Shown: positions 46,327 to 55,369, counted from the first letter of the stretch. The stretch: 64,000 nt of DNA from Verrucomicrobiota bacterium (GCA_020831625.1 JAFIGD010000011.1:1-64000), one strand, 5' to 3'. Notes: generated from the letters alone by a model not told the origin. A program made the numbers and translations.

Positions 46327-47933
46327 GCGAAAATCTCCGCGTTCCCGGAGGCGCACAGCGACTGACCCGGCGCAAGGGTCACAAAGCGTTTTTCGTCCCA
46401 GAGGCCGCTGAAAAAGTCCTCCAGCCAGCGGGTGTCCGCCTCCTCAGCGGTGAAGCGCCAGCCCAGATGGGCGGCGCAGCGCTTGCAGTAGGATTCGCCC
46501 TCCTCCGCAGCCGGGGTGCGGATAAACAAGGCCTGTTCATAGGGAGCAAAGGCTTCGCGGTCGGCTTCGATGAGTTCCCCGATCATTTCGTCATCAAATT
46601 TTTCCGCGTAGAGCTCCCGCAGCCAGTCGGCGCGGTCGGGCCCCGGCACCCTGCGCTCGCGAATCCAGCCGCGTGAATAGAAATAGGTGCCCGCGCAGGC
46701 CTTCTGAATCTGCTGGTGCCGTTCGTTGGAGCCGAGGAGCAGAGCGATGCAATCGTGGGCCCGGGGGAGAATCAGCGGACGCCGCCGGGCGGTGATACCG
46801 TCGAGTCCGCCCCCGCAAAGACCATACAGGAGCAGGACAGGATCATCGCCCGGCTCGGCATCCAGGGCGTCGACTTCTGCCTGAAGACGGCGGCGCAGTT
46901 CGTCGGGTCTGTCGTGAAGCCCCATCTCCAGCCAGCGCACAGGGGGCAGTGGAAGCGCAAGCGCCTGCAGTTCATCGCGGAAGACATCGCAGGCGAGGAG
47001 GAATGACGAGTGACGAGTGACGAGTGACGATTGACGAGTGACGAATGACGAGTGATGCGTGTCGAGAGACGCGATGCGGACCAATTGCGGTTGGCGCTTT
47101 ACATTCGTCATTCCACATTCATCACTCGTCACTCGAATCCCTTCCGGCGTGAGATCGATCTGCATCAGCGTGCCGCCGACGCGGGCGGTGCCTTTGACGC
47201 GGTGGGCGTCGCCGCACCAGGCCAGGAGTTCATCCTCATTGGCGAAGTCGGGCGGGGTGAGCGTTTCCGCCTGAAAGCGGAGGGCGCTGCACTTGCCGAA
47301 GGGTTCGTGGGGGAGGGGGACGGTCCGGGGAAGGTTGAGATCGGGGAGGTCCTGACAAAAGGAGGTCTCCACGACACGGGCGTGGGGACAGAGGGCTTGG
47401 ACGGTTTCCCGGCAGTCGTTGATTTGTTCGGGGCTGGCCAGATCGCATTTGTTGAGCAGGAGGGTGTCTGCGGCGCGGAGCTGGGCCTTCATCACCGGGA
47501 GCTTGCCGTGGAGTTTTCGGAAACTTTTCGGGGTCAGGACGGTGACAATGCTGCGTACTTGGAGTGCATCACCGTAGCCCGCTTTTTCGATCAGGGTGCC
47601 GATGGCGGAGGGGTCGGCAATGCCGCTGGTTTCGATGACGAGGGCATCCAAGGGCAGTATTTGATGGGCAGGCATAACCTCCTCACGCATCATTCGCAGA
47701 AAATCCGCAGCCTTGCATTCGCAGAAGATGCTGCCGCCGACCACGGAAACGGTGTCCGGTCCCGAATCCCGCAGCCGTCCCGCGTCCACATCCCGGCCCG
47801 CCAGTTCGTTTACCAGAAAGACCATGCGGAGATCGGAGCGGGTTTCTGCAATCCGCCGCAGCAGGGTGGTTTTGCCGCTGCCGAGGAAACCGGTGATCAG
47901 GATGACGGGGAGGGGAATATGCGTTTTGATCAT
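46323..47933 (-). CDS. CobW/COG0523 GTPase fused to DUF1638
   Basis: A 536-aa protein. Residues 1-260 form a CobW-like metal-chaperone GTPase: Walker A ITGFLGSGKTTLL, the FCEC cysteine pair after VVGGS, and LNKCDL. Residues about 313-536 form a DUF1638 domain: ACDVFRDEL, LLYGLCGGGLDG, PRAHDCIALLLGS, GTYFYSRGW and CKRCAAHLGW. DUF1638 proteins are linked to corrinoid methyltransferases. Between them, residues about 265-312 are low complexity (SSFVTRQSSLVTRHSSF) and come from a translated heptamer array. The frame opens at 47969, but the ATG at 47933 begins the GTPase core. Either a true fusion, or two genes joined by the repeat. Confidence 0.85.
   Translation of the reverse strand: MIKTHIPLPVILITGFLGSGKTTLLRRIAETRSDLRMVFLVNELAGRDVDAGRLRDSGPDTVSVVGGSIFCECKAADFLRMMREEVMPAHQILPLDALVIETSGIADPSAIGTLIEKAGYGDALQVRSIVTVLTPKSFRKLHGKLPVMKAQLRAADTLLLNKCDLASPEQINDCRETVQALCPHARVVETSFCQDLPDLNLPRTVPLPHEPFGKCSALRFQAETLTPPDFANEDELLAWCGDAHRVKGTARVGGTLMQIDLTPEGIRVTSDECGMTNVKRQPQLVRIASLDTHHSSFVTRQSSLVTRHSSFLLACDVFRDELQALALPLPPVRWLEMGLHDRPDELRRRLQAEVDALDAEPGDDPVLLLYGLCGGGLDGITARRRPLILPRAHDCIALLLGSNERHQQIQKACAGTYFYSRGWIRERRVPGPDRADWLRELYAEKFDDEMIGELIEADREAFAPYEQALFIRTPAAEEGESYCKRCAAHLGWRFTAEEADTRWLEDFFSGLWDEKRFVTLAPGQSLCASGNAEIFA
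46999..47136. repeat. Heptamer array with inverted arm, inside a coding gene
   Basis: A left arm of GAGTGAC/GAATGAC-type units (46999-47060) and a right arm of reverse-complement units (ATTCGTC, CACTCGT; 47101-47136) flank a 40-bp centre. The array is read in frame as part of the CobW-DUF1638 gene. Confidence 0.85.
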
Positions 47934-47948
47934 GGTGGTACTTTGCCA

Positions 47949-47968
47949 TGACATATATAATGTTGTCA
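47949..47968. promoter_or_regulatory. Candidate operator palindrome upstream of the CobW gene
   Basis: TGACATATATAATGTTGTCA has matching TGACA/TGTCA ends and an AT-rich centre. It lies 15 bp upstream of the chosen start. A metal-responsive repressor site is possible for a COG0523 gene, but no known box matches exactly. The 230-bp gap up to 48199 also holds a hairpin CCGGAGT/ACTCCGG near 48040. Confidence 0.35.
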
Positions 47969-48211
47969 ATTAACGCTTTGACATCTTCTTCAGGTCATCC
48001 ATCTCATTTTGTCGGAATCCAGACGGAATTGAATGCGAGCCCGGAGTCCATTAACTCCGGCGGAATCGTTTAGTCTGAAACGCAGGGTGGATGAAGTGCC
48101 GGACAGGGGTTTTGAAATTGCGCAAACAGAAAATAATTACAACGCAAATCTGTAGGGATTCGGGGGCTGGCGTCCTATACAGGAAATCGATGATCGGGTA
48201 TGATCTTCTGT

Positions 48212-51200
48212 ATGAAGAAGTTTAAATATAGCAAATCCCGCCAAGGCAGCGCATTGCTGGTGACGGTGTTGGTGGTGAGTCTTTTGCTGGTGATGGTGCT
48301 TTCATTGGTGGCGGTGGTTCGCATGGAGCTGCGCAAGGTCGTGGCGCATCAGGATATGCTTCAGGCCCGGGCCCACGCCCGTCTGGGCGCGGAGTTGGCG
48401 ATTGCGCACCTGCAGACATTGACGGGACCGGACACAAGAGTGACGGCCCCGGCAAATACAGGCGTCGGAGAGCCCCCGGTACGCCGCCTGATCGGGCACG
48501 CGGTGGATGCGGCGGCGTATCGTCCAGGCGGTCCGGGGGGGGGGCTGGCCTTCAACCCCGCTTACACGCAGACCCTGGGGTATTTTCTGTCGTATGATGT
48601 GAACCAGGGATTTGATTTAGGGGATTTTAATCCGTTTGATGATGACGGGTTTGTGCGGGAGGGGTTCGCGTCTCTGGTGGATGCCGGTTCGGTGGCCGTG
48701 CCGGAGGATCGGGTGGCCGCGCCCGAACTGCCGATTCACGGAGGCAACCTGGCGCGAACGGGGGAATATGCGTTCTGGATTTCGGATGAGGGCCTGAAAG
48801 CGCAAATCAATTTAACCGACCCGCTTCGTGACGCCACAGACGCGGCCGACCGGCGCGCGCGGCTCACCACCGCTCAAAGAACCGCCACCGAGCGGTTGCT
48901 TGCCAAGTACGATCCGGGCAACGACGTGCATAATCTATTTTTAGAGCGGGCTGTCCTGTCAACCCACTTGAATTTGACCGGTTACGGGGCCGCGGAGTTT
49001 GCGCAACAGTATTTTCATGATGTCACGTTACAGAGTTTGGGTTTGCCGACCAATCCCCGCCGGGGCGGGTTGAAACGTGATTTGACGGCGGTTCTGCGTG
49101 AAACGGAAAAGAACACCACCGGTTTGCCGGGGGGGAGCCAATACAATCAGTTGCTTTCCTATCAGGAGGGGAGAATCAACCGCTGGCGCCAGGAAACGGA
49201 AGCCCTGCCCGAAGAGAAACCCGCTTTGCTTTCCGACCGACACTGGAACGCGATGAATGTCTTCACCCTGCGCCCGGAGCAGGCCGACACCCGTTTCCGG
49301 ACAAACATGTTTCCGCCCCTGACCGACATGGATATTCAGTGGGATGCGGGAGGCGCGCCCTGGGAAAATTTGCTCACCTGGAACACGCTGCGTCAGCGCC
49401 GCACAACCGGCGGGGCCCTGACGGCCGCCCGCAGGTGGGAGGGCACCAGCGAGGTGGCTCCGGTGATTGCGAAGTTTGTCTTGTCGAATTATTTCACAGA
49501 GGACTGGCCGAATATGTCCATGCACTGGATTCCGGCGGTGGTTTTATGGAACCCCTATGATGTACCCATTCGCATGAATCCCGCCCAGGCCTGGTCCATT
49601 GGCTACCAGGTTGACACGGTCGTGATGGGGGATTTCTGGTTCCGGCTGAAAGTCCGCCACCCGAACTGGTCCGCGCCCAACACCTCTCATTTCAGCCATA
49701 TTCAACCCCGGGATGAGCTTTGGACGCCTAAATTCGGCTTCCAATGGGGCAGAGCGGAATTCCGGTTCAATATCCGGGACGCGAACGGAGGCACCAACGT
49801 GGTGATTCCTCCCGGAGAGGCGCGGATTTTCACCATGCATGAACGTCATGTGCAGGTGGCCGCGGACGCGAGCCCCGATTTCTACGGCCGCCCCGCCAGC
49901 AGTCCGGTGTCTGTCACCCTCTCGGAAGGCCTGGACCCTTCGGGGCAGTTCAGTCTGTATATCACCGATAATTTCAACGATTTTATTTTAAACTACAGCC
50001 GGAGCCGGATTAACACCCACATTTTCAATACCTATTCGGACGCGTCCGGGGGCTACAACCACTGGCACAGCACTCAAACACGAAGTATGACGTACGGGGG
50101 CATACAAACCCGGCACCTGCCTTATCCTTTCCCCCTCAACCCCGCCCGGCTGAACTCGGCGCATCTTCATCTGTTGGTCCCGCAAAATCAGGCGGCGGTT
50201 GAACATGATCCCACGATTGCCGTGAATGACAACGGGTTGAACGGCTGGCAGATTCTGGCCATCGGCGCCGAGCTTGGCCGGCATGACGAAGAAGGGAGCA
50301 ATCTCCGGAACATGCGGTTCCGATTATTCAATGGAAACGAAAACATGCCCATGGTGGAAGTGATGCACCCCAACCAGGATCTTCCCGCCGCCCTTCAGGC
50401 TGCCCGGTCATATGACGCGGACAACCCGTGGGCGACATACGGCCTGATCACCCCGGTGTGGGTGCCGATTCGGACCCCGTCCGCCACAGAGCCCTTTACC
50501 TCCGCAACTCCCGGATTTCCCGCCTGGGGATTTTCGTATGGCCTGCGGCTGCCGGACCACTCGTACGCTTTCAACAATACCACTTCCCAGGGCGAGGCGG
50601 TCGCCGCCCCGATCCGGTGGTTGCAGGATTTCAACCCGACCGACCCGTTTCCCGGCCGGGATCCGGCCTCACGGCTTCCAGAACCCGGCGGATGGCGGAA
50701 CAACCGGGGCGGTTTCAAGTCAACTCCCCTGTATGTCGGCGGATTTTTCATGGGGGACGACCGGTTCAGTGATTTATCCTGGAGCACCCCGAATGATTTG
50801 AACCAGTTTATCGGCCACAGTGACGACACCCTGCCGGGCTACGGCGCGGGGATGGTGCCCCGGGCCATTCTTCACCAGCTTCCGAGGAGCAGTGAGGATT
50901 TGGCCAGTATCGCCTCTTTCATGCATGCTCCGCTGGTTTCCACCCGCCATGAAGGGATGATTCCGATCATGCGGGACTGGCCAAGAAATCCGCTTGGGCA
51001 CTATGGAGCAGGTCCCAATCCCTCCTGGTCGCCCCGCGCGTTGGCCTGGTCCTCCTCCAACAACGGATTCATGCAGCCCGCGCATACCCTCGGCAATGCC
51101 CATGCACATTTCGCGGTTTCCCGTGAACGGGGTCACCAGGCGTTTTTCGCCTCGGTGAATGCCGGGAGTCCTGCGGAAAGCATCCCTTACTCCGAAGGGC

Positions 51201-52270
51201 GGAATCCAAACAGCTTCAGTTTTTCCAATTCATACACAGGGGCGGGCGTCCCCCCCACCTACACCGCCGCCTATGACGCCTCCTGGGTGTATAATGAATC
51301 GCTGTGGGACGATTTTATGCTGACACCGGACGCGAACACGCGCCTGCAATGGCAGCCCCCGTTTCATCTGCCCGGCACGCCGGCACACAATGACCGGCGG
51401 GACTTCACGCGTTCGGCGGAACGGGTGCTGATCTCCGGTGCCTTCAATGTGAATTCCCGGTCGATACCCGCCTGGGCGATGTTGTTGGAATCCCTGCTGG
51501 GCGTGCAAGTGGGTTCGGACGCGACCCCGAACGATGCCACTCCCTTCACGCGTTTTCTGGATCCGCCCGGGGGCGTTTTTGACGAGACCTATGACGATTA
51601 TATGTCTCCGGAGGCCTATACCGGATATCGGCGTTTGACCCGTGAGCAGATTTGGGACGACAACGGCACGCCGGGAGATTTTGAGGATGACAGCGGACTT
51701 GCGGTGGAAATTGTTCGCCAGGTCCAATTGCGGGGGCCCTTCCTTTCGCTTTCGGATTTTGTGAACCGGGCCTTGCTGCCTTCGAACAATGATCCTGATT
51801 TGATCGGTCTGGCCGGTGCCATTCAATCCGCCATTCAGGAGACGGGACTGAATGATCCCATGGGAACTCCCGCGGATGCGGATGCGTGGATCGAACCCGA
51901 GGTTGCTTACGCCGGCACCTATCAGGGAGAAAACGCCTTTATCGGAAACAGTCCGGAAAACGCGGTGGGACGGCGGAATGAGGGAGCCCCCGGGACCCTG
52001 ATGCAAGCCGATATTCTCGCGCGGATCGGGTCGGTCTTGCAGGCGCGTTCGGACACCTTCACGATTCGCGCCTATGGAGCCGTTGGCGGTCAGAACGCAC
52101 CGGCCGCACGGGCCTGGTGTGAGTTAACGGTGCAGCGTGTGGCCGACTATGTGGTTCCGGAGGCCAATGGACCGGGAGATCTTCCGGCGGCGCTTTCGCC
52201 CGTCAATGCCCGGTTTGGCCGACAGTTCCGCGTCATCGCCTTCCGATGGCTGGGTGAGGAGGAGATTTAA
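48212..52270 (+). CDS. Verru_Chthon cassette protein A-like giant protein
   Basis: A 1352-aa protein beginning KKFKYSKSRQGSALLVTVLVVSLLLVMVLSLVAVVRMELRK: a basic start, Gly-Ser-Ala before a long hydrophobic helix, then charged residues. This is the membrane/prepilin-like opening of the TIGR02600-type Verru_Chthon cassette A proteins, found in Verrucomicrobiota as sets of pilin-like proteins of unknown role. The rest is a long, Trp/Pro/Asn-rich, mostly beta body. A helix-hairpin-like segment (LSLSDFVNRALLPSN) lies near the end. An upstream ATG at 48200 is also possible. It has a G10 run at 48535-48544 and overlaps the next gene by one base (TAATG). Confidence 0.78.
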   Translation: MKKFKYSKSRQGSALLVTVLVVSLLLVMVLSLVAVVRMELRKVVAHQDMLQARAHARLGAELAIAHLQTLTGPDTRVTAPANTGVGEPPVRRLIGHAVDAAAYRPGGPGGGLAFNPAYTQTLGYFLSYDVNQGFDLGDFNPFDDDGFVREGFASLVDAGSVAVPEDRVAAPELPIHGGNLARTGEYAFWISDEGLKAQINLTDPLRDATDAADRRARLTTAQRTATERLLAKYDPGNDVHNLFLERAVLSTHLNLTGYGAAEFAQQYFHDVTLQSLGLPTNPRRGGLKRDLTAVLRETEKNTTGLPGGSQYNQLLSYQEGRINRWRQETEALPEEKPALLSDRHWNAMNVFTLRPEQADTRFRTNMFPPLTDMDIQWDAGGAPWENLLTWNTLRQRRTTGGALTAARRWEGTSEVAPVIAKFVLSNYFTEDWPNMSMHWIPAVVLWNPYDVPIRMNPAQAWSIGYQVDTVVMGDFWFRLKVRHPNWSAPNTSHFSHIQPRDELWTPKFGFQWGRAEFRFNIRDANGGTNVVIPPGEARIFTMHERHVQVAADASPDFYGRPASSPVSVTLSEGLDPSGQFSLYITDNFNDFILNYSRSRINTHIFNTYSDASGGYNHWHSTQTRSMTYGGIQTRHLPYPFPLNPARLNSAHLHLLVPQNQAAVEHDPTIAVNDNGLNGWQILAIGAELGRHDEEGSNLRNMRFRLFNGNENMPMVEVMHPNQDLPAALQAARSYDADNPWATYGLITPVWVPIRTPSATEPFTSATPGFPAWGFSYGLRLPDHSYAFNNTTSQGEAVAAPIRWLQDFNPTDPFPGRDPASRLPEPGGWRNNRGGFKSTPLYVGGFFMGDDRFSDLSWSTPNDLNQFIGHSDDTLPGYGAGMVPRAILHQLPRSSEDLASIASFMHAPLVSTRHEGMIPIMRDWPRNPLGHYGAGPNPSWSPRALAWSSSNNGFMQPAHTLGNAHAHFAVSRERGHQAFFASVNAGSPAESIPYSEGRNPNSFSFSNSYTGAGVPPTYTAAYDASWVYNESLWDDFMLTPDANTRLQWQPPFHLPGTPAHNDRRDFTRSAERVLISGAFNVNSRSIPAWAMLLESLLGVQVGSDATPNDATPFTRFLDPPGGVFDETYDDYMSPEAYTGYRRLTREQIWDDNGTPGDFEDDSGLAVEIVRQVQLRGPFLSLSDFVNRALLPSNNDPDLIGLAGAIQSAIQETGLNDPMGTPADADAWIEPEVAYAGTYQGENAFIGNSPENAVGRRNEGAPGTLMQADILARIGSVLQARSDTFTIRAYGAVGGQNAPAARAWCELTVQRVADYVVPEANGPGDLPAALSPVNARFGRQFRVIAFRWLGEEEI
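48535..48544 (+). repeat. Homopolymer run of ten G in the cassette-A-like gene
   Basis: Ten consecutive G encode part of PGGPGGGL about 110 codons into the gene. A one-base slip would truncate the protein early. Confidence 0.8.
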
Positions 52271-53091
52271 TGAAGTCTGTGTTTTTAACGGTTCTGTTTC
52301 TCTTTATGTTCAGGATGCTGTCCGCACAAGAGGGCTCCGCTCCCGTTCCAACGCCCGATTCCAGCCCGACACCGACACCCGCCCCCAGGCCCGAATCTCC
52401 TCCGGTCCAAGTGGAGTTTTCGGTATTCGTCTGGCCCACCGAAGGCATTCTGATGGAGGATTCCAGAATTTCGGCGCTGCCGAGAACGTTTTATCGCACG
52501 GCCGCCGGCCATGTGCCGGTCCGCTTAACCCGGAACAGCACCACGCCTTTATACACCTACAGAGGACCGTCCCCTCTGGTGCTTTATGATATTGAGGAAA
52601 TCTGGACCCCGCCGCCGGAGGATGCGCCGCCGGAAACGGAACCGACCGTGGAACTGCGGCCGGTTCCCGTCATCCGGGCAAATTTTCCCGGAAGCTGGAC
52701 CCGGGTGCTGCTGATTGTGTTTCCGGACCGAAAGGCCGATGACGGAACCCTGTTGACCATTCCGCTTCCGTACAACCTCGACCGGCTGCGGCCCGGGATG
52801 GCCCGGATCCACAATGGCAGTGACCGCACCCTGTTGGTCGAGTTTCCCGACACCGAACACCTGGTGACCTTGGAACCGTTTCAACCTGTTGATTTCAACC
52901 CCCGAGGGTTGAGCGGTTCCGGATTCACCCGGGTGTTTGTTCATCAGCGGAATGATCGCGGAGATATCGAAATGGTGCATACATCCCGGCTGTTTATGGA
53001 CCCCGAGACCACTAATTATTTTTTTCTCTATCCTCAGGGACGGCGCCGTATCCGCCTGCTGCGCGTGGCGGGGCATCCGGGAGAGGACTGA
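52270..53091 (+). CDS. Exported partner of the cassette-A-like protein
   Basis: A 273-aa protein with a signal peptide (VLFLFMFRMLSAQ), a Pro/Thr-rich linker (about 22-48) and a beta-rich domain (about 50-270) with VEFSVFVWPTEG, LVLYDIEEIW, VLLIVFPDRK and TRVFVHQRN. I recognise no family. It overlaps the cassette-A-like gene by one base, so the two are translated together and probably work together at the envelope. The body resembles small domains that bind a pilus or carbohydrate, but this is only a guess. Confidence 0.7.
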   Translation: MKSVFLTVLFLFMFRMLSAQEGSAPVPTPDSSPTPTPAPRPESPPVQVEFSVFVWPTEGILMEDSRISALPRTFYRTAAGHVPVRLTRNSTTPLYTYRGPSPLVLYDIEEIWTPPPEDAPPETEPTVELRPVPVIRANFPGSWTRVLLIVFPDRKADDGTLLTIPLPYNLDRLRPGMARIHNGSDRTLLVEFPDTEHLVTLEPFQPVDFNPRGLSGSGFTRVFVHQRNDRGDIEMVHTSRLFMDPETTNYFFLYPQGRRRIRLLRVAGHPGED

Positions 53092-53137
53092 GAAACAGGA
53101 TAACGTTAAACGGTTCCCCAAGGTTTTTATCGTTTAC

Positions 53138-54295
53138 ATGCGGAATAGAATGGTTTTCAATTTGCGCATGAGGCCTTCTTCTCATTTTAGAGTCTTGATC
53201 GCGCTGGAACTGACGGAAACCTATGCGCAGTCGATTCTGCGCGGGGTGTGCCGTCGGGGCGGACTGGAGCCGCGTCTGCGCATGAACACGGTGAAGCTTT
53301 TTCCCTGTGAGGATCTTCCTCAACGGCTGGAGCATTGCGACGGGGTGATCGCTTCCATTGTGAGTCAGGAGGTCGCGGAGATCCTCCGCCGCCGCAACCT
53401 TCCGATGGTCAATGTCAGCAACCGCGGCACTTCGTTTCATACGGTTTCCGTCATTTCCGACGTTCACGGCGCCTATGCCCGCGGGTTGCGGCATTTTCAA
53501 GAGCGGGGACTTTCCCATGTGGCCACGCTCGGGAAACCCGAAGCGGACGCGGCGCTGCCGGAGGCGTTTCGGGAAGTCTTCACGTTCCATGGCTGTGTGC
53601 CGTTTGGAGAGGGGCTGCGGCTGCTGGATGATGAGACGCTGGCGAACGTGGGTGCCTGGTTGAAGCGGACGCCACATCCGCTGGGCGTTTTCTGCAGCAG
53701 CGACGGGCTGGCGGCCCGTTTATCTGAACTCTGCGAACGCAACGGACTCGCCATCCCGGACGATGTGGCGATTGTGGGGTCCGGAAACGATGAGGTGGTT
53801 TGCCTTTCCAACCATCCGACCCTGTCTTCGGTGGACATGCAGTTTGCTGAGGTGGGGAATCAGGCTATTCAGCTTTTGCTGGAAATGCTGGAGGGAAAAA
53901 CGTCCGTCCCGCCTCTCCGGGTGGTGCCGCCGGGTCCGGCGGTGGTCCGGCAAAGCAGCAATCTTTACGAGGTGGAGGATCCGTATGTCTCCAGAGCCCT
54001 GAAGATCATGGATGCGCATTTGACCGAATCCCTGGATATCGGCACCCTCGCGGGGACGTTGAACATCAGCCGCCGGATGTTCGAGCACCGCTTTCAGCGG
54101 CAAATGAACGTCGCGCCCGCCGCCTATCTTCGCGCGAAGCGGCTGCGCCGGGCCAAAGAGCTGCTGGAGAGCTCGGATTTGCAAATTACGGAAATCGCCT
54201 ATGCCGTCGGCTTCGCCAACGCCGCGCATTTCTGCACGCTCTTCCGCAAAGACCAGGGTATGAGCCCCAAGCAGTATCGGGCGGGGCTGAAGTGA
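53138..54295 (+). CDS. XylR-family transcription regulator (LacI-like sensor + AraC HTH)
   Basis: A 385-aa regulator. Residues about 15-270 form a sugar-binding-protein-like domain of LacI/GalR type (RGVCRRGGLEPRLR, GVFCSSDGLAARLSELCERNGLAIPDDVAIVGSGNDEVVC, LSSVDMQFAEVGNQAIQLLLEML). The last 100 are an AraC helix-turn-helix pair (LDIGTLAGTLNISRRMFEHRFQRQM; LQITEIAYAVGFANAAHFCTLFRKDQGMSPKQYR). This is the XylR layout, usually sensing a sugar and activating its catabolic genes. The start could also be at 53150 or 53168. The RAYT element follows. Confidence 0.9.
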   Translation: MRNRMVFNLRMRPSSHFRVLIALELTETYAQSILRGVCRRGGLEPRLRMNTVKLFPCEDLPQRLEHCDGVIASIVSQEVAEILRRRNLPMVNVSNRGTSFHTVSVISDVHGAYARGLRHFQERGLSHVATLGKPEADAALPEAFREVFTFHGCVPFGEGLRLLDDETLANVGAWLKRTPHPLGVFCSSDGLAARLSELCERNGLAIPDDVAIVGSGNDEVVCLSNHPTLSSVDMQFAEVGNQAIQLLLEMLEGKTSVPPLRVVPPGPAVVRQSSNLYEVEDPYVSRALKIMDAHLTESLDIGTLAGTLNISRRMFEHRFQRQMNVAPAAYLRAKRLRRAKELLESSDLQITEIAYAVGFANAAHFCTLFRKDQGMSPKQYRAGLK

Positions 54296-54299
54296 CGAG

Positions 54300-54420
54300 T
54301 GCGGAGGAAATGTGACGCGCAGCGTCTTTGGAGTGCGCGTAGAGAGCACCGCGAAGCTACCGCTTTTGAGTGCGGAATGCGGAGTGCGGAATGCGGAGTG
54401 CGGAGTGCGGAGCGACGCGC
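54300..54420 (+). repeat. REP-like array, left of the RAYT gene
   Basis: One copy of the core (GACGCGCAGCGTC palindrome, then GGAGTGCGCGTAG and CCGCGAAGCTACCGCTTTT) is followed by six heptamers GAGTGCG/GAATGCG (54368-54409) and the start of another core. It matches the right-hand copies at 55049-55256. Confidence 0.85.
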
Positions 54421-54451
54421 ATTTATTCTATTTTCCCCTTGCATTTTTATG

Positions 54452-54470
54452 CGGATGATTAAAACATCCG
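54452..54470 (+). promoter_or_regulatory. Hairpin just upstream of the RAYT start
   Basis: CGGATG (54452-54457) pairs with CATCCG (54465-54470), ending 3 bp before the ATG. It replaces any Shine-Dalgarno site and could limit transposase translation or be bound by it. Confidence 0.5.
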
Positions 54471-54473
54471 TAT

Positions 54474-55025
54474 ATGAAAGAGATTGACTGGCATCATGCG
54501 CCTTTGCACCGGTTTGTGCCGAATGCGGTGCATATGATCACGGCGGCCACGTATGGAAAAAAGCACCTTTTCCGTGGGAACAAACGGTTGGCGTTTTTTC
54601 AGGAGACGCTGCTAAACGGCCTTGCGGAACACGGTTGGAAACCGCATGCCTGGGCCTGTTTGTCGAATCACTATCACGTGATCGTTAAGGCGCCCGGTGC
54701 GGGCGGTCTTTCGGAGCTGCTGCAAACCCTGCATTCCCGATTGGGGATGGGGCTCAACGAGCTGGACCACGTTCCCGGCCGTCAGGTGATGTATCAATTT
54801 TGGGACCGATGTATCACGTTTGACAAGAGTTACTATGCCCGCATGAATTATGTGATTCACAATCCCGTAAAACACGGTTTGGTTGAAGATGCCCGACTCT
54901 ACCCCTTTTGTTCCGCTGCCTGGTTTGAACGGAACAATTCCAAAAGTCTTTGCCGGCGTGTCTATTCCTACAAGTGGGACAAGGTGAAGGAACGGGATGA
55001 TTTTGATGTGCTATGGGAGCCGTAA
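54474..55025 (+). CDS. REP-associated tyrosine transposase (RAYT, Y1/HUH)
   Basis: A 183-aa IS200-like single-strand transposase. The HUH metal motif is NHYHVIVK (His66, His68), and the catalytic Tyr is probably Tyr126 in MNYVIHNPVKHGLV. Length and these motifs fit RAYT proteins, which act on REP hairpins without being a full insertion sequence. REP-like copies flank the gene on both sides, within 60 bp on the left and 30 bp on the right, which supports the assignment. No terminal repeats of an IS are seen. The N-terminus begins in a hairpin with no ribosome site. Confidence 0.92.
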   Translation: MKEIDWHHAPLHRFVPNAVHMITAATYGKKHLFRGNKRLAFFQETLLNGLAEHGWKPHAWACLSNHYHVIVKAPGAGGLSELLQTLHSRLGMGLNELDHVPGRQVMYQFWDRCITFDKSYYARMNYVIHNPVKHGLVEDARLYPFCSAAWFERNNSKSLCRRVYSYKWDKVKERDDFDVLWEP

Positions 55026-55048
55026 GCCATAGGATTGCGGAGGAAATG

Positions 55049-55256
55049 CGACGCGAAGCGTCTTTGAAGTGCGTGTAGCGAGCCCCGTTGAGTGCGGAAT
55101 GCGGAATGCGGAATGCGGAGTGCGGAATGCGGAGCGACGCGCAGCGTCTTTGGGTGCGTGTAGCGAGCTCCGCGAAGCTACCGCTTTTGAGTGCGGAATG
55201 CGGAATGCGGAATGCGGAGCGACGCGCAGCGAGCTCCGCGAAGCTACCGCTTTTGC
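55049..55256 (+). repeat. REP-like array, right of the RAYT gene (three direct copies)
   Basis: Cores at 55049-55089, 55133-55188 and 55220-55256 are separated by heptamer runs (six units 55090-55131; four units 55189-55216). The third core has lost an internal stretch of about 20 bp. Units are GAGTGCG/GAATGCG and each run ends in GAGCGAC. The 344-bp gap holds no gene. Confidence 0.85.
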
Positions 55257-55300
55257 GGAGGATATGACGGCGGCCAGGGCGTTTTTTTTGCCGACGGTTG

Positions 55301-55354
55301 GAAAGCGGTAGCTTCGTTGCACTCGCTACGCGCACTCCAAAGCGGCTTCGCCGC
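55301..55354 (-). repeat. Inverted REP-like copy
   Basis: A reverse-complement copy of the core (AAAGCGGTAGCTTCG, then CTCGCTACGCGCACTCC and a GCGGCTTCGCCGC hairpin). It faces the three direct copies, so the array has both orientations, as in BIMEs. Confidence 0.75.
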
Positions 55355-55369
55355 GCAGGTCCGCCGCGC

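Noticed and set aside
52937-53137. Longer N-terminus for the first XylR-type regulator
   Set aside because: That part overlaps the preceding gene and does not resemble the family; the ATG at 53138 is better.
54474-55025. Full IS200/IS605 insertion sequence
   Set aside because: There is no tnpB and no typical ends; the flanks are REP-like cores, so RAYT fits better.
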